64,000 nt of DNA, taken from NCBI GenBank assembly GCA_029204225.1, contig MU832064.1, forward strand, positions 1 to 64,000. Reading direction: 5' to 3'. Each line of letters starts with the position of its first letter. Position 1 is the first letter of the stretch. Both the position numbers and the translations under genes were made by a program. Below, one piece after another: positions 13,163 through 25,255 of this stretch. This stretch comes from Diphasiastrum complanatum. Its lineage: Eukaryota > Streptophyta > Lycopodiopsida > Lycopodiales > Lycopodiaceae. The notes below the pieces were generated by a model. That model worked only from the letters and a program-made list of their open reading frames with translations. It had not been told where the DNA came from and ran no database searches.

Positions 13163-13855
13163 TACTCTCCAACCCTTGTGGAGTTAGCTAGGATTGTTCT
13201 TACTTCTTAATAGGAATCACTAGACAGCCATAGTGAACTTAATCATGCTCTTCATACTTAGAATTAGAACCCTCTTCTAGTAGGGAGACCACCTTAGTAG
13301 ATACCTAGGCAACAATTGAACAGTGACTTGAGTGGATCTACCCGTACTCACCCTACACAATGCATTTTAGTATCAATCTAAATCTATTAGATGAGAGACT
13401 GCCATAATAGAACCTAATAAGATACTAAAAGTACAACAAGTATGTACATTCATTCATTGAGTCCTTGGTAGAATCTTGTGCTTGGAGCATGTGGAATGAA
13501 TGGGAATCAGCTTTCAGGGCTTATTGGATAGTTGGATATGCTTGGACATGAGGGCATCTTGGTTATAGGTACGGGGCCATGGTTGAGGACCTGATTTGGA
13601 GACCAATGGTGTAGCAGCGCATCTATAGGTGACAGGTGCCAGGATGACAAGATACCACTTTGCACAAGCCCGGTCATGTATTTGACATATTCGCATTGGT
13701 CTGCATGAATGTGTGCTTGCATGTTACATTGTCACATGGGTCTAGATCTGAGTCGGAATTGTATGTGTTTTTGCATTTGCTACGTATGAAACAAAGTAGT
13801 CATTTTATGCTCATTGACTTGTCATTATGTCTACTGGTTGTCTATTTGGTGAGGG

Positions 13856-14035
13856 TATAATCTTATAGTGGCAGCAAAATTTCCTCAAGTTGAGCCTCGG
13901 TCACTCATTTATGTCAGCTTTACAGGTTTGTGCTTGTAAGCACCTGATAGGATGTTAGCCTAGCTCGATGGAGGATGTAAATCTCATGGTGGCAGTGGGA
14001 TTTTTTCAGTTTGAGCCATGTCACTCATGTGGTCC
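13856..14035. repeat. Imperfect direct repeat pair, about 60 bp
   Basis: 13856-13915 and 13976-14035 share TGGCAGYRRRATTT, TTGAGCC and GTCACTCAT in the same order. No coding potential is visible. Confidence 0.6.
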
Positions 14036-14251
14036 ACTTGTGTTTAATTCGGATTGGGGACGAGTCAGTTGATCGAGTGTGGTAGACTCTCTATATGAGC
14101 ATTGTGGTTGCATGACACTTTATGTGCCAAACCCGGTGGTTTGATGACATGCTTGAGTGTGAGTCAAGTACAAGGTAGTAGGGATATGCATAACATCTTT
14201 TGGGCACTCCAGACGCTACTGTAGTATATTTCTTTACTCCTATCACATTTG

Positions 14252-14400
14252 AGCTTAAGGGTGAGTGTTAGAAATCATTTTTGACCTAATTCATTTTATG
14301 TAAGCTCTAAATGTGATACTATAATTACTATACAATTAATTAGTTTTATTGTATTTGGTTGTTATTGGGATGTGACCCATTATCATCTTATCAATCGGAC
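14252..14400 (+). repeat. Purine tract and start of an LTR fragment
   Basis: AGCTTAAGGGTGAG is followed at 14266 by TGTTAGAAATC, the layout of a 3' purine tract and LTR start. About 60 bp inside it (14306-14373) matches 11542-11604 in TAATTAGYTTTAYTGTATTTGGTTG. That suggests a second, partial copy of the same LTR. The right boundary is not clear. Confidence 0.45.
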
Positions 14401-14741
14401 CCTGATCCCGTACCCAACTACTTGGGTTAGCCGAGTAGCCATATTGGTAGAAAATTAGCCTATACAATGGATTTTGGTTTCGATACGCTATACTCAAGGG
14501 CATGTCTCACATTTTTGTTTGTTATTTAGCCATATTGGGCCTTGTTCTAGTTGTAGGCCAATTTTAGGACACTTGTCCTTTCATGTAGTTGGTGAGTTTC
14601 CTATGTGTACATATTTCCTCTGTAATATACTAAGCTTTTGTTGTGCCATCTTTGAGAGCTTGTGAGGAGTGTCTATGGTGATTGATTGATGTGATCTGCA
14701 TACTGCACTAGATCCTAACACGACGACCTTGGGATCACACG

Positions 14742-16345
14742 ATGAGAGATGTCCATGTGTCTATGGTGGTTGACTATCCCAGAGGTGAGAGGCATCCTTT
14801 CGAGGATGATTTGTATTCAAAATGGCAAAGAACTATAAAAGGAAAGTTAGTTGTTTTGAAAGTTCCCCCTCAAGGCTCTGCCTCAAGGAAACAATCAAAG
14901 AGGCATATCCAGTCAAGAGAATTAAGGTCAAAGAAAGGGCTAGACATGAATGAGAGTGCAGACCAAGCAGTTGATTATCCACCATTTGAGGAGCAAGCGG
15001 TCAAAGAACTATAAACAAAGACGGATTGGATAGATGCCATCGATGAAATCGTTGGCACAAGTGCAGGAACATGAATAGATCTATTCAATTATTTTTACAT
15101 AACCTTGTGTTGTATTTTTTGCTAGCATTGCTCTTTCACCTTGATTGTTTGCTAGATATCCCTTATGGTCCTCGTGGAAGAACATGTGCTTTACTGGATG
15201 ATGTACATAACCTAGCTATCAGGAAGTGCAAAATCTCAAAGAGACTGAGAAGATTCTTGAAGAGGCATTTTGTTTCTGACCTATCTATATGAGGTGAGCC
15301 ATGCAAGATAGTGGCCATGCTTGTGTATGCAGATTTTCCCCCCTCCTTGGGTGCCTATCTAGTGGATAAAGCCTCTGTTCCTGCATGGAATATTTTACAG
15401 AGGACCTCATTAATACAGTATTGTTAGTGTTTATGTTGCTGAACAGGGCCGGTTTGTGACCACCACAATAGTTGTAGAGCATTTTCCACTCATTCATACA
15501 TCCGTAGTTGCAAATAATTTCAAATTGCACATGTGCTTGACTGTGGTTGTCGAAAATGCCTATATTCGAAAGGGAGCTTTTCAAGAAGTGAGACTTCTTT
15601 CCTTTAAAATCTTTTGTGACATCTAGTCAAGTCTATCATGATGCTCTATAATGAAGGCACTAACGCTTTTAAGTTTATGTAGGCAAAACTTGTGATTTCT
15701 TATTTTTATAGTTTAATATAGGATCTATTAGATGCATGGTGGCATTTTGTAAGGGAAGGCACTAATGGTCTTGCATTTATGTACGTAGACTCATTCCTTA
15801 TGTCAATATATTATTGTATTGGTTTTCCCTGTCCCAAACTTCATAGTCTCACAACAGCACGTACTTTCATCAAAGGAAAACTCAAACCCAAAACCAATTG
15901 GGTTCTGGATACCAATGAATCATATTCTTTATTGGATGACATTGCATGTCGCAGAGGGGCAAAGAGGTCTCTAGCTTTTTGCAAGTATTAATAGTGTTGT
16001 GCAATGTCATGCTGGTCATGTATTAGTACATTATCTTTGGTTTCTGATTAAGTTTTTTTGCGTTTTGGGAGTGTCAAGCACCTACAAACCATAATAGACA
16101 TGAAGGTATGATTTGTTTAGAACAAGATGGTTGGGTGAGTGTTTACCTATCAATAAGATTAATCAAGTCATTCATTGCAAGCACGTCATAGATTTGGTCA
16201 CCGAACAGGAGGATGTGATCATAGACTTGTTTGCTGGGGCAGGAAATATGGGCAATAGAATCAGTGTGATGAAATAGACATTGTGTTTGTGTGGAAAAAG
16301 ATGAAGAGGTGTTCACACACTTCCTCTCCAAAATTGAAGCTGCAT
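14742..16345 (+). pseudogene. Decayed relic with amino-methyltransferase-like motifs
   Basis: Several plus-strand pieces read like coding sequence, broken by stops, frameshifts or former introns. 14742-15011 is charged (PRGERHPFEDDLYSKWQRT, SRELRSKKGLDMNE, DYPPFEEQAVKEL). 15071-15289 includes LLDIPYGPRGRT. 15440-15610 gives GRFVTTTIVVEHFPLIHT and ENAYIRKGAFQEV. 15726-15991 gives LLDAWWHFVREGTNGLAFMY and NWVLDTNESYSLLDD. 16190-16345 gives IIDLFAGAGNMGN, then after a frameshift RHCVCVEKDEEVF. DIPYG (15155-15169) resembles motif IV of DNA amino-methyltransferases. DLFAGAGNMG (16224-16253) with a downstream acidic VEKDEEVF resembles the AdoMet-binding motif I. IV before I is the order of the N6/N4 methylase fold. 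This rests on short motifs. The gene is dead here. Confidence 0.4.
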
Positions 16346-17839
16346 CTAAAGTGAGTTGAATGGCAAATTACATTGTTGTTTGTGCAAGTCTTGTTGAACC
16401 ATTTTATTGCCTAACATATTTTCTCTTGCATGCTAAAAAAGGCTGTTGAAGACAATTGATTTTTACAAGGGAGATACCACACATAAGCTGCAAACACTCT
16501 TGTGGGACCTAAAAAACACTTATCAATGTTGTTGTACATCAATTTCAATTCTCAAAAGTACTCACTTGTAAAATCCATGGTGGTATTTGTGCATCGGCAT
16601 AAATTATGGAAAAGTGCAATACATATAATTATATAAACAAGTGTTATTTTTCCTTGTTGCCATTTGTTAAGCTTCTAGGAAGGTGTGCATACCTAATTCT
16701 CACAAGACAATTGTTTTCCTTGCAATGTAAGTCTTATGTGAATGACATCCATAATTAATATGTGATGATATTAGTCATTGTTACATAAGTAAAGAATCAA
16801 CCCCAAACATTGCATTGAGGGAGATCTGTACTATGTCCTTGATGTCAAACTCGTGAGAAATATTTGCATAACAAAATGGCAATTGAGACTCTCTAAAACC
16901 AATAATGATCACAAAGCCAATGAAGCAAATGAATTTCATGGTGATTCTACATTTGAGGGTCTTTAAATTTCTCATAAAGATTATAAAATGAAGTTTGTAG
17001 AAGATTATTGAAGTTTAATTTTCACTAAAAAAAAGATTCATTTACATTCTTAACGCAATTTTTGGGGAATCAACATAGCATTTGACATATTATTTACTTC
17101 TCCTTGTTCTATATCCGCATAGAAAACATTTTTTTTTTTGCTTTAACCTTTTAGTTGTGATGTGGTGCATTCAGTCCAAAACACATGCTAGATTCGTTTG
17201 AACGTAGAAATGTCGAAATGTTGAAAAACATCGAATGGTATTTCTCCAAAGCTAAAAATGCATCAAAGTCAAATGCCAAAAAATGTTGATCAACATTTTC
17301 ATGGCACCATTAAGAACAAAGCTACCTTTTTGCTGAGTTCAAATTTTCTAAAGACTGTCCATATATCTCAACAGTGGATGGTTAGCATCAATTTGAAAGT
17401 TTTGTCAGTTGCATTGCCACAATGGATCTGATCGTGACTGCTTCCACAATGTTTTATTCAATGCATGTATATATTCATTATGTTGTACTAGTAGAATAAT
17501 GAATGTAAATCTCATAAGTCATAAAGATAGAGATAGAGATAGAGTGAGGGTCATAGTTGTTATTGTTCACTTCACATTCAACAACATGTATACTTAGGTG
17601 TTTTAATAATGAATACAATCTATGAGGCTTATTGCGTTTAGATATGATGATAGTTTTGGATGTACGCTTACATGTGATATCAAACTTGTGATATGATTTT
17701 AGATGCATATGCATGTCAATATTTGCTTACTCTGATAGTATAGCTACACACTCACATATATAATACAATCATCTACATATTATTACGATTGTCAAAACAT
17801 ACAATTTAGAATCAACATATACTTAACATAAATTTCCAT
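16346..17839. other. No gene seen
   Basis: AT-rich sequence without domain-bearing frames. A short AGATAG repeat lies at about 17524-17545. Any 5' LTR of element D should lie near the right end of this stretch, but I could not delimit it. Confidence 0.6.
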
Positions 17840-18224
17840 ATGGATTCACATAGTGAAGTTGGTATCATAATAGACAAATTAAAAGGATCCAATTATCATC
17901 TATGGAAATTCAAAATGAGAACCGTGCCAATTTTTATTGGTTATATTTTTTCAAATAAGGCTTCAAGAGTATAATTTAAGAAGGTTCACAATTTGGTCCT
18001 ATTATCAACACATCAGAGACTCAAATTTCATATTCAAATACTTCAATAAATGTTAGCTAATAGACAACCAAATTTGCTACATAGCATCAACAACATCAAG
18101 ATTGTGATATACAAACTTCGTTGCCTCCCAAAAGATCAACAAGAGTTTGTATGCAACTTGTAATGTATATTTATGGGTTTGCTTCTTATATTATTCAAGA
18201 ACCAACTATTGTTAATGAAGCACT
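17840..18224 (+). pseudogene. Old copia element D: gag start and pre-RT fragment
   Basis: The ATG at 17840 opens a gag N terminus (MDSHSEVG, DKLKGSNYHLWKFKMRTV), which is the usual copia GSNYxxWKxxM start. After a frame change the sequence jumps to the segment before RT (LRCLPKDQQEFV in one frame, IIQEPTIVNEAL in another). Most of gag, protease and integrase were therefore lost before C inserted. Element C interrupts the fragment at 18225. Removing C joins NEAL to the T at 24058, the typical EAL(T/S) start of the copia RT region. Internal stops make it non-functional. Confidence 0.75.
18220..18224 (+). repeat. Target-site duplication GCACT (left) of element C
   Basis: GCACT at 18220-18224 is repeated exactly at 24053-24057, flanking element C. 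Confidence 0.95.
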
Positions 18225-18879
18225 TGTGAAAATTGTCAACATTTCCTAGCTAGTTTGAGGCCTAAATTGGCTAAAATTGTAAATAGTTCTGGTTCTGGAG
18301 TTTCACACGTGTGAACCAGGCCACAATGTTTTTATTTACTGTATTTTTTCAGTATGATGAAGTGTCAAACTTCATACCCTTCAAAATGAGACCATTTTGA
18401 TGTATTTTGGTCATATAAGCCATTTTTAGCTATTTTTCCTATATAGGGAATATCTAGGGTCAAGTACCTTCTAGAGAGAGGAGAGAGAGTCATCTTCCTC
18501 ATCCATAAATAGTAGGGAAGTCGTGGAGAACAGGTTGGAGAAACCTTTTGTATGCTTCATTGAGATCAATAGATCATTGTCATTGTTTCTTCCTCCATTG
18601 AGAGCATTGTTGTGTGTATTGTCTTCAAGCTATTGTGTATGATCTTAGGTGCTTTCCAAAAGTGGTAGGCTGATGTATTATGGACTGTATAATGCTATTT
18701 TGGGCCGCACTTGATGTTTATGGAAGTTTCCATTTGTGATAAATGCTTTTTGATCAAGTTCTTTGCATTCTAGGTAGCATAGAATGTGTTGCCAATTCCT
18801 AGCTTATGTAGTTTGGAGTGCAAGCATTCAAGCCAATGATCTTGGAGTTTAGATCCACTTAGGATCTGTATTTTTCACA
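18225..18879 (+). repeat. 5' LTR of element C
   Basis: The LTR is 655 bp, TGTGAAAATT to TTTTTCACA. A TATA-like CTATATAG lies at 18439-18446, with GAGAGAGGAGAGAGAG just downstream. A TTCACACGTGTGAA palindrome with a CACGTG core lies at about 18302-18315. Confidence 0.97.
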
Positions 18880-18891
18880 TGGTATCAGAGC
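18880..18891 (+). other. Primer-binding site of element C
   Basis: TGGTATCAGAGC abuts the LTR. It is complementary to the 3' end of initiator methionine tRNA, the usual copia primer. Confidence 0.92.
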
Positions 18892-20051
18892 TGGTTGGCT
18901 TCTATTTACAGTAAGTATTCCATTTTTGGTGATATTTGGATGTTTGATCAAGTTCTAGCATGATTTTGCATTGCTTTGTTGATCAAATCTTACTAACCTT
19001 TGTTTTGTGAGTTGAACTTGTGGATCAAAAGCATATTTCAGGTCTATTGAAGATCAGAGGCTGAAAAGAAACTATTTTGGATCAGATCATAACACCTAAT
19101 CATTTGTGATTGTGAGGCTTGTGCATATTCAATACTAACAATGTTCTTTTCAATCCTATTGTTGACAATCTCCATTCTTGGATGAACACTCTCCTTAAGT
19201 GGATGAAACTTCTCCTTAAGTGGATGACAAATGCTCTTTTGAGTGAGTTGTAATTCTCCTAAAGGCTGAGCAAAGCTCCCATTTGGATGAAAGATCCCCT
19301 TTTTTGGGTGAACATATTGTAAGCTCCATTGTGAAGAGCATATTGTAAAGATTGTCATCAATTTTGGCATAAATTTTGGTGTACTTTGTTGAGCATGTAA
19401 GTAACTCTCCTTATGTAATTTGATTGGAGCATTTGCTGGAAGGTGTTAACCATTATGCAAGTGTGTTTTCAGGTTCTTAACAGGTTGAGGAACATTCTCA
19501 TGTGAAGTGATCTTAGATCTACATCTAAACACCAAGATTTGACAAGATAGTGAAGCTAGTCTTGTGATTCACTAAGTGTGCTCATTCATTCACCTCTAAA
19601 TCTTGTATTTATCACTTGCTGGAGTTTATAAACTTTTAGAAGTGTGGTTTACATGTGGTTTTACAGGTTGAATCAATATCTTAGTGTGTTGATCATATGT
19701 TGATCAAGTTTGTTCATTACTAGGTAATCTTGGCATCCTAGTTTTGGGTATTTTCTAAGAATGCAAGTAACTCTTCACACCATAACTTGATTTGGTCACT
19801 TGCTGGAAAGTTTGAGAGCTTAAGCAAGAGTGTGTTCAGGTTGGTTTGATTTTGTAATCCATTCTTAGTGTGTGCAAAGTGTTGCATGTGTTTCAATCTT
19901 CCTTTCTATGCTTGGAAACCATCTAGGTTCAAGATAGAAGTGTTTTAGGGTCCTAAATCTTCATAGATCTCTTTATCTATCATTTGTTGAGAGAAAAGTG
20001 AGTGCTAAGTGCTTTAGGACAAAACCTAAAAGTTGAAGAAACATTAGAATC
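18892..20051 (+). other. Leader of element C with dispersed repeats
   Basis: This is an untranslated leader. CTCCTTAAGTGGATGA occurs twice in tandem at about 19190-19230, with looser TTGGATGAA variants around it. A module of about 75-85 bp running from AAGTAACTC to GTGTTTTCAGGTT or GTGTTCAGGTT occurs at about 19398-19485 and 19763-19850. The last 60 bp lead to the ATG at 20052. Confidence 0.7.
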
Positions 20052-22034
20052 ATGGCTTCCAATGGTGGGATCATGCTAGAGTCTAGTGAAAGGTTGAGTT
20101 CATCAAACTACTCTACTTGGAAAGTGAGGATGAAGTCCTTACTTGAGTTGAATGAACTCATGGACATAGTTGCAGAAATTGAAGAGAGACCTCTCACACT
20201 TCAAGAGCAACAAAGGTTTGATAAGAAGGCCAAAAGGGCTCTTCATATCATTAAAATGAATGTTACAAATGAACTTCTCAAGGAAGTTGGAAAGTGTCAA
20301 AGTGCAAGTGAGGCATGGAATGCCTTAAAGAAGCTCTTTGAATCAAAGTCCACATCTAGGGTATTGACCCTAAGGAGACAAATATTTTTTAGTAGGCAAA
20401 GAGAGGGTGAAAGTGCTCATGCATTTATCTTGAGAGTTAAGTCCCTAAGTGATGATTTAGCATGCATTGATGAGAACATAAAAGATGGTGAAATAGTCCA
20501 AGTTATGTTGAATGGTTTGCTAAATGAACATGCTAACCTTGTGCAAATTTTTGCCATTCAAAGAGTCTTGCCAAGTGTGGTTGACTTGCAAGAAATCTTA
20601 TTGGCTGAAGAACATAGGTTGCAATCAAAGCTTGATGGTGCATCCTTGCAAGGTGGAGGTGAAGAGGCTTTCTTCACAAAAGGCAAATTCAAGGGCAAAG
20701 GTAAAGGCAAAGGGAAATGGTCCAAAGGTGGTAACTTTGATCATGATGATCACTCTTCCTCTTCCTCTTCTACTAAGAACAATAAGTCAAAGTTCAAGTG
20801 CTTTTATTGTGGGATAAAAGGTCATTTTGCAAATGAATGTTATAAGAAGAAAAGAGAGCAAGGAGAGAGGCAAGGAAATCTTACAATAGATGAGGAAGAA
20901 CATAACACATGTGAATCACTTGTTATGACTTCAAGTTTGTTAGCCAACATAGATGATAATGATCCTTGGTGGATTGATAGTGGAGCCTCATCTCACATGA
21001 CAAGACATAAGGAATACTTTACATCCTTATTGTCTTATGAGGGAGAAGGTAACATCATCTACACTGCAAATGATGGTCAATGTGACATCAAAGGCATAGG
21101 CACTATTCCTATTTCCCTTTCAACAAATAGGAAAGCAAATCTTGAAAATGTTTTGTACATTCCTTCAATCACTAAGAATTTGCTTAGTGTAAGTCAAATG
21201 ATTGACAAAGGACTTGATGTGGAGTTCATTGGAGATGCATGTTTGATAAGTAAATGTGGATCCTTGATTGCTCAAGGTAGGAGGCATGGTAAACTTTTCA
21301 AGCTTGATGCATGTGTGATCTCTAATCATGAAGGATGTATGGCTAGGGAGCAATTGACAAACCAAGAAGTTTGGCACAAGAGGTTGGGCCATCCCAACTT
21401 CAAATCTTTGGAGGTAATGGCAAAGAAAGAGCTTGTTCTTGGTCTCCCTAAAAGTCTTGTTGCAAACAATAGTGTTTGTGAACATTGTGCCTTGTCCAAA
21501 TCTCATAGACTTGCTTATTCTAGATCTACTTCTAGATCTAAAGAAGCTTTTCAACTTGTGCATTCTGATATTCATTCTTCTAGTACAACTAGCAATGGTG
21601 GGGCAAAGATGTATGCAACTTTCATTGATGACTTTAGTAGGTATACTTGGATCTATCTTCTTAAAAGTAAGGATGAAGTGTTTGCTGCATTTGTCAAGTT
21701 CAAGAATGAAATGGAAAACCAATTCAATACAAAGATCAAATGCTTAAGATCTGATAATGGAGGGGAATACACCTCAAATAGGTTCAAAGACTTTTGTATA
21801 GCACATGGGATTAAGAGGGAGATGTCTAGTCCTAGGACTCCACAACAGAATGGAGTGGCCGAGAGGAAGAATAGAACCCTTTGTGAATGTGCCAAGGCAA
21901 TGAGACTACATGCTAATCTTGCTAAGTCTTTTTGGGGGGAAGCTTTAGCATGTGCTAACTATCTATGTAATAGATGGACAAGTGCTTCCTTGGATGGTAA
22001 AACTCCTCATGAGGTCCTTTATGTAGAAGGCCGA
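20052..22034 (+). CDS. Gag-protease-integrase polyprotein of element C
   Basis: This frame is open for about 660 codons in the true phase. Gag occupies residues 1-220 (SSNYSTWKVRMKSLLE, SEAWNALKKLFESKSTSRVL). A lysine-glycine-rich patch precedes the zinc knuckle CFYCGIKGHFANEC at about 254-267. The protease site DPWWIDSGASSHMT is near 305. The pre-integrase HKRLGHPN and the zinc-binding CEHCALSK follow, then the integrase core with FIDDFSRYTWIYLL, LRSDNGGEYT and PQQNGVAERKNRTL, giving all three D, D, E positions. The product would form the particle, cut itself and integrate cDNA. A one-base indel at about 22025-22035 throws the frame off after PHEVLY. The chance extension ends at 22151. The ATG has the conserved position before the SSNYSTW motif. 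Confidence 0.93.
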
Positions 22035-22909
22035 GTGTCAAGCATTGTAGGATCTTTGGATGTACATGTTTTGTCAATATCACACTTGATGATAGAACTA
22101 AAGAAGATCCTTCATCAAAGAAGGGTGTGTTTGTTGGCTATAGTGAAGTAAGCAAGGCTTACAAAGTGTACATTCCTTCTACAAAGAAAGTTGTCATAAG
22201 TAGGGATGTCATCTTTCATGAAGAGAATGTTTCCAATGTTGTTGATGTTGATGTTGATGTGCCTACTAATCATCATGATGTGCAAGATGTCTTGGATGAA
22301 GATGGAGATGTCACTCCAAAGCAAACTTCAAGGAAGACTCAAAGGCAAAGGGCTAAGCCATCAAGGCTAACCTATGATGAAAAAGGAAAGCAAGTGGTGG
22401 ACAACTCTAACCTTGCTTTTCTTACCTCTTTTGATGAACCAACTTGTGTAGGTGAAGCAATTCAAAAGAAGGAATGGATCCAAGCCATGGATCATGAGCA
22501 TCAAGCACTCATCAAAAGCAACACATGGAGGTTGGTAAAGCTTCCAAAGGACAAGAAGGCAATTGGTTGTAAGTGGATCTTCAAGATCAAGACAAATCAA
22601 GATGGATCAATCAACAAGTACAAGGCAAGGTTGGTGGCAAAGGGGTATGCTCAAGAATATGGTATTGACTATGATGAGACCTTTGCACCCGTGGCAAAGA
22701 TGGTAACTATTCGAATCCTAATCTCTCTTGCAACTCTTTATGATTGGGATATGTGGCAAATGGATGTTACTAATGCCTTCTTGAATGGTGATCTTGAAGA
22801 AGATATTTACATGGAGCAACCCGAGGGCTATGTTTCACATGATGAGCCTAATCATGTGTGCTATCTCCAAAAGAGTTTGTATGGGCTAAAGCAAGCACCA
22901 AGGAGTTGA
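22035..22909 (+). pseudogene. RT N-terminal part of element C, truncated
   Basis: This continues the polyprotein in another frame after the indel: RPSVKHCRIFGC, KKGVFVGYSEVSKAYKVY and the linker DVDVDVPTNHHDVQDV. The RT fingers follow: WIQAMDHEHQALIKSNTW, CKWIFKIKTNQDGSINKYKA, DYDETFAPVAKM, DVTNAFLNGDL, YMEQPEGY, SLYGLKQAP. It stops at TGA 22907-22909, exactly at the deletion joint. The palm with YVDD and the RT thumb, several hundred residues in intact relatives, are absent. Confidence 0.92.
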
Positions 22910-23402
22910 TTCAGATTTTGCAGGTGATCAAATGGATAGGAAGTCAACAAGTGCCTTTGCAATCTATCTTGGAGATGGAGTGGTCTCATGGCTATCAAAG
23001 AAGCAACCAACTATCTCTCTATCTTCCACCGAAGCCGAGTACAAGGCATTAACAACATGCACCAAGGAGATTCTTTGGATCAAGAGGATGTTATTGGATC
23101 TTCACTTGCTGGAACCAGAGAAGACTCCAATCATACTTTGTGATAACCTTTCAGCCCAAAGCTTGGCAAGCAATCCTGTTTTTCATGCAAGGAGCAAGCA
23201 CATTGAGATTGCTCACCATTTTGTGAGAGATCAAGTCATTGCCAAAGAGGTGGAGCTTCAACATGTCTCTTCAAAGGAGTGTGTGGCTGATATCTTCACC
23301 AAACCATTGGGAAAGGACCTATATTTAATGCATAGATCTAATCTTGGAATGTGCTCAAAGACTATGTTGAAACTAGCATCCAATGTTGAAGAGGGAGTGT
23401 GA
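22910..23402 (+). CDS. RNase H domain of element C
   Basis: From the deletion joint the frame reads DSDFAGDQMDRKSTSAFAIY, LSSTEAEYKALTTCTKEILW, LCDNLSAQSLASNP, HARSKHIEIAHHFVRD and VADIFTKPLGKDLY. This is a complete copia RNase H with its D, E, D acidic residues. Its stop codon (23400-23402) lies inside the first five bases of the 3' LTR. It is no longer joined to an RT, and it lacks its own start at the joint; the first ATG is 22932. Confidence 0.9.
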
Positions 23403-24052
23403 AAATTGTCAACATTTCCTAGCTAGTTTGAGGCCTAAATTGGCTAAAATTGTAAATAGTTTTGGTTCTGGAGTTTCACACGTGTGAACCAGGCCACAAT
23501 GTTTTTATTTACTGTATTTTTTCAGTATGATGAAGTGTCAAACTTCATACCCTTCAAAATGAGACCATTTTGATGTATTTTGGTCATATAAGCCATTTTT
23601 AGCTATTTTTCCTATATAGGGAATATCTAGGGTCAAGTACCTTCTAGAGAGAGGAGAGAGAGTCATCTTCCTCATCCATAAATAGTAGGGAAGTCGTGGA
23701 GAACAGGTTGGAGAAACCTTTTGTATGCTTCATTGAGATCAATAGATCATTGTCATTGTTTCTTCCTCCATTGAGAGCATTGTTGTGTGTATTGTCTTCA
23801 AGCTATTGTGTATGATCTTAGGTGCTTTCCAAAAGTGGTAGGCTGATGTATTATGGACTGTATAATGCTATTTTGGGCCGCACTTGATGTTTATGGAAGT
23901 TTCCATTTGTGATAAATGCTTTTTGATCAAGTTCTTTGCATTCTAGGTAGCATAGAATGTGTTGCCAATTCCTAGCTTATGTAGTTTGGAGTGCAAGCAT
24001 TCAAGCCAATGATCTTGGAGTTTAGATCCACTTAGGATCTGTATTTTTCACA
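23388..24052 (+). repeat. Purine tract and 3' LTR of element C
   Basis: The tract GAAGAGGGAG (23388-23397) precedes a 655-bp LTR (23398-24052). It is identical to the 5' LTR by eye except for one C/T. The duplicate GCACT follows at 24053-24057. Confidence 0.97.
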
Positions 24053-24057
24053 GCACT

Positions 24058-25255
24058 CACATAGCCTAACTTAGATCTCTAGAGGGAAGCAATGAATAGA
24101 GAACATACTTCTTTGATCAAGAAAAAGACCTAGTCTGTTATAAATTTCTTGCAAACAAAAATGTAGTTTATTGTAGATGGATTTTCAAAATTAATTACAA
24201 AGTGGATGGGAGCATAGATTGAAGGAAAGCTCGACTAGTGGCTAGGGGATTTTTTTCATATTCCAATGTTGAATATTTAAAACTTTCAGTTCATCTACAT
24301 ATTATTTCGACTGGAAAAACTTTATAAATGATGCAACAACTAGAAGGTTATGTAATCAATGGCAAAGAGAGTCTCCACCCAAAAATTTATGGCTTGAACC
24401 AATTTGCCCGAGCCTGGTCTTAAAGGATAAACATTTCCTTTATACAGAATGGATACCAACCAAGTTTTGCATATTTGAATGTCAAGGTCATGCATCAATC
24501 CTTTATAATTATGTCATTATATGTTGATTATACATTACTACTGAATAATAATATCGATCTTATAAAGGATTCTAAGCAGATGTTGTTTTCAAAATTTGAA
24601 ACGACAAACCTAGGCAAGGCTCGTTACTATCTCGGAATCTATATTTACAAATGTAGAGATAAGAGACTGCCATATCACTCAACAGAAGTATATTTCTAAT
24701 ATGCTTACTAAATACGATATGATGAATTGTAAGCTCATCCACTCACCAATGGATCCAAGTTCATTAGAGGAATCTCAAATGTCAAAAAGACCCTATAAGA
24801 AATGGCATGTAGGATAATAAAAAAAATCAAAATAACTTGTTTCCCATACCACTCTCGAGGCCTCCCCAACTCCTACCCATAGTGTCTATAGTCATGGTTA
24901 AGAACTTTGAATTGTTCACGGTTTAACTTATCTAAACTTGAATATGCATTCCCTCCATTGGTAAAGACAAGCAGACATTAGTTTGAACCAGAGTACCCCA
25001 ACAATCATATTCTATGATAATCAGAGTGCAACTGCCTTATCGACCAATCCTAGATTTCACTCTGGGAGTAAGCACATTGAGATCTGATATCACTATGTCA
25101 GGGGCAAGATTCTCAATAGAGAGGTGAGCTTAATGTATTGTCGAACGCAGGACATGGTTGTAGATGTGTTCACCAAGGCCTTGAGCATTGATGCACACAA
25201 CAAATTTTGTGCACTGCTAAGTCAAAAGATCAAAGCATTCATGGATCCAAATTAA
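24058..25255 (+). pseudogene. Old copia element D: RT and RNase H remnant
   Basis: This is the right-hand part of the element interrupted by C. Early RT is riddled with stops (AMNREHTSLIKKKT, GEGYVINGKE-like text, IYGLNQFARAWS). A short open stretch at 24475-24699 gives SLYVDYTLLLNNN, where the catalytic YVDD reads YVDY, and then FETTNLGKARYYLGIYIYK. At 25000-25255 the RNase H end reads DNQSATALSTNPRFHSGSKH, YVRGKILNREVSLMYCRTQD and VFTKALSIDAH, stopping at 25253-25255. The HSGSKHIEI and YCRTQDM wording is closest to element H, not to A, B and C, so D belongs to another copia family. Confidence 0.85.

Larger units (their letters stand above)
18225..24052 (+). mobile_element. Ty1/copia retrotransposon C, young but RT-deleted
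   Basis: This 5,828-bp element has 655-bp LTRs differing at one base (C or T near position 70), a 5-bp duplication GCACT, a perfect TGGTATCAGAGC primer site, a leader of about 1.16 kb, gag-protease-integrase, part of RT, RNase H and the purine tract GAAGAGGGAG. The gene order (integrase before RT) defines Ty1/copia. Two lesions are visible. One is a single-base frameshift near 22025-22035. The other is a deletion at about 22905 that joins YGLKQAPRS directly to the RNase H start DSDFAGDQMDRKS, removing the YVDD palm. The near-identical LTRs show recent insertion, so either the deletion followed insertion or the copy moved with help. It lies inside old element D. Confidence 0.97.

Noticed and set aside
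20524-20817. Second frame inside gag of C (and similar at 28631-28939, 45020-45322)
   Set aside because: Shadow frames over lysine/glycine-rich or acidic gag codons; the other frame has conserved motifs.
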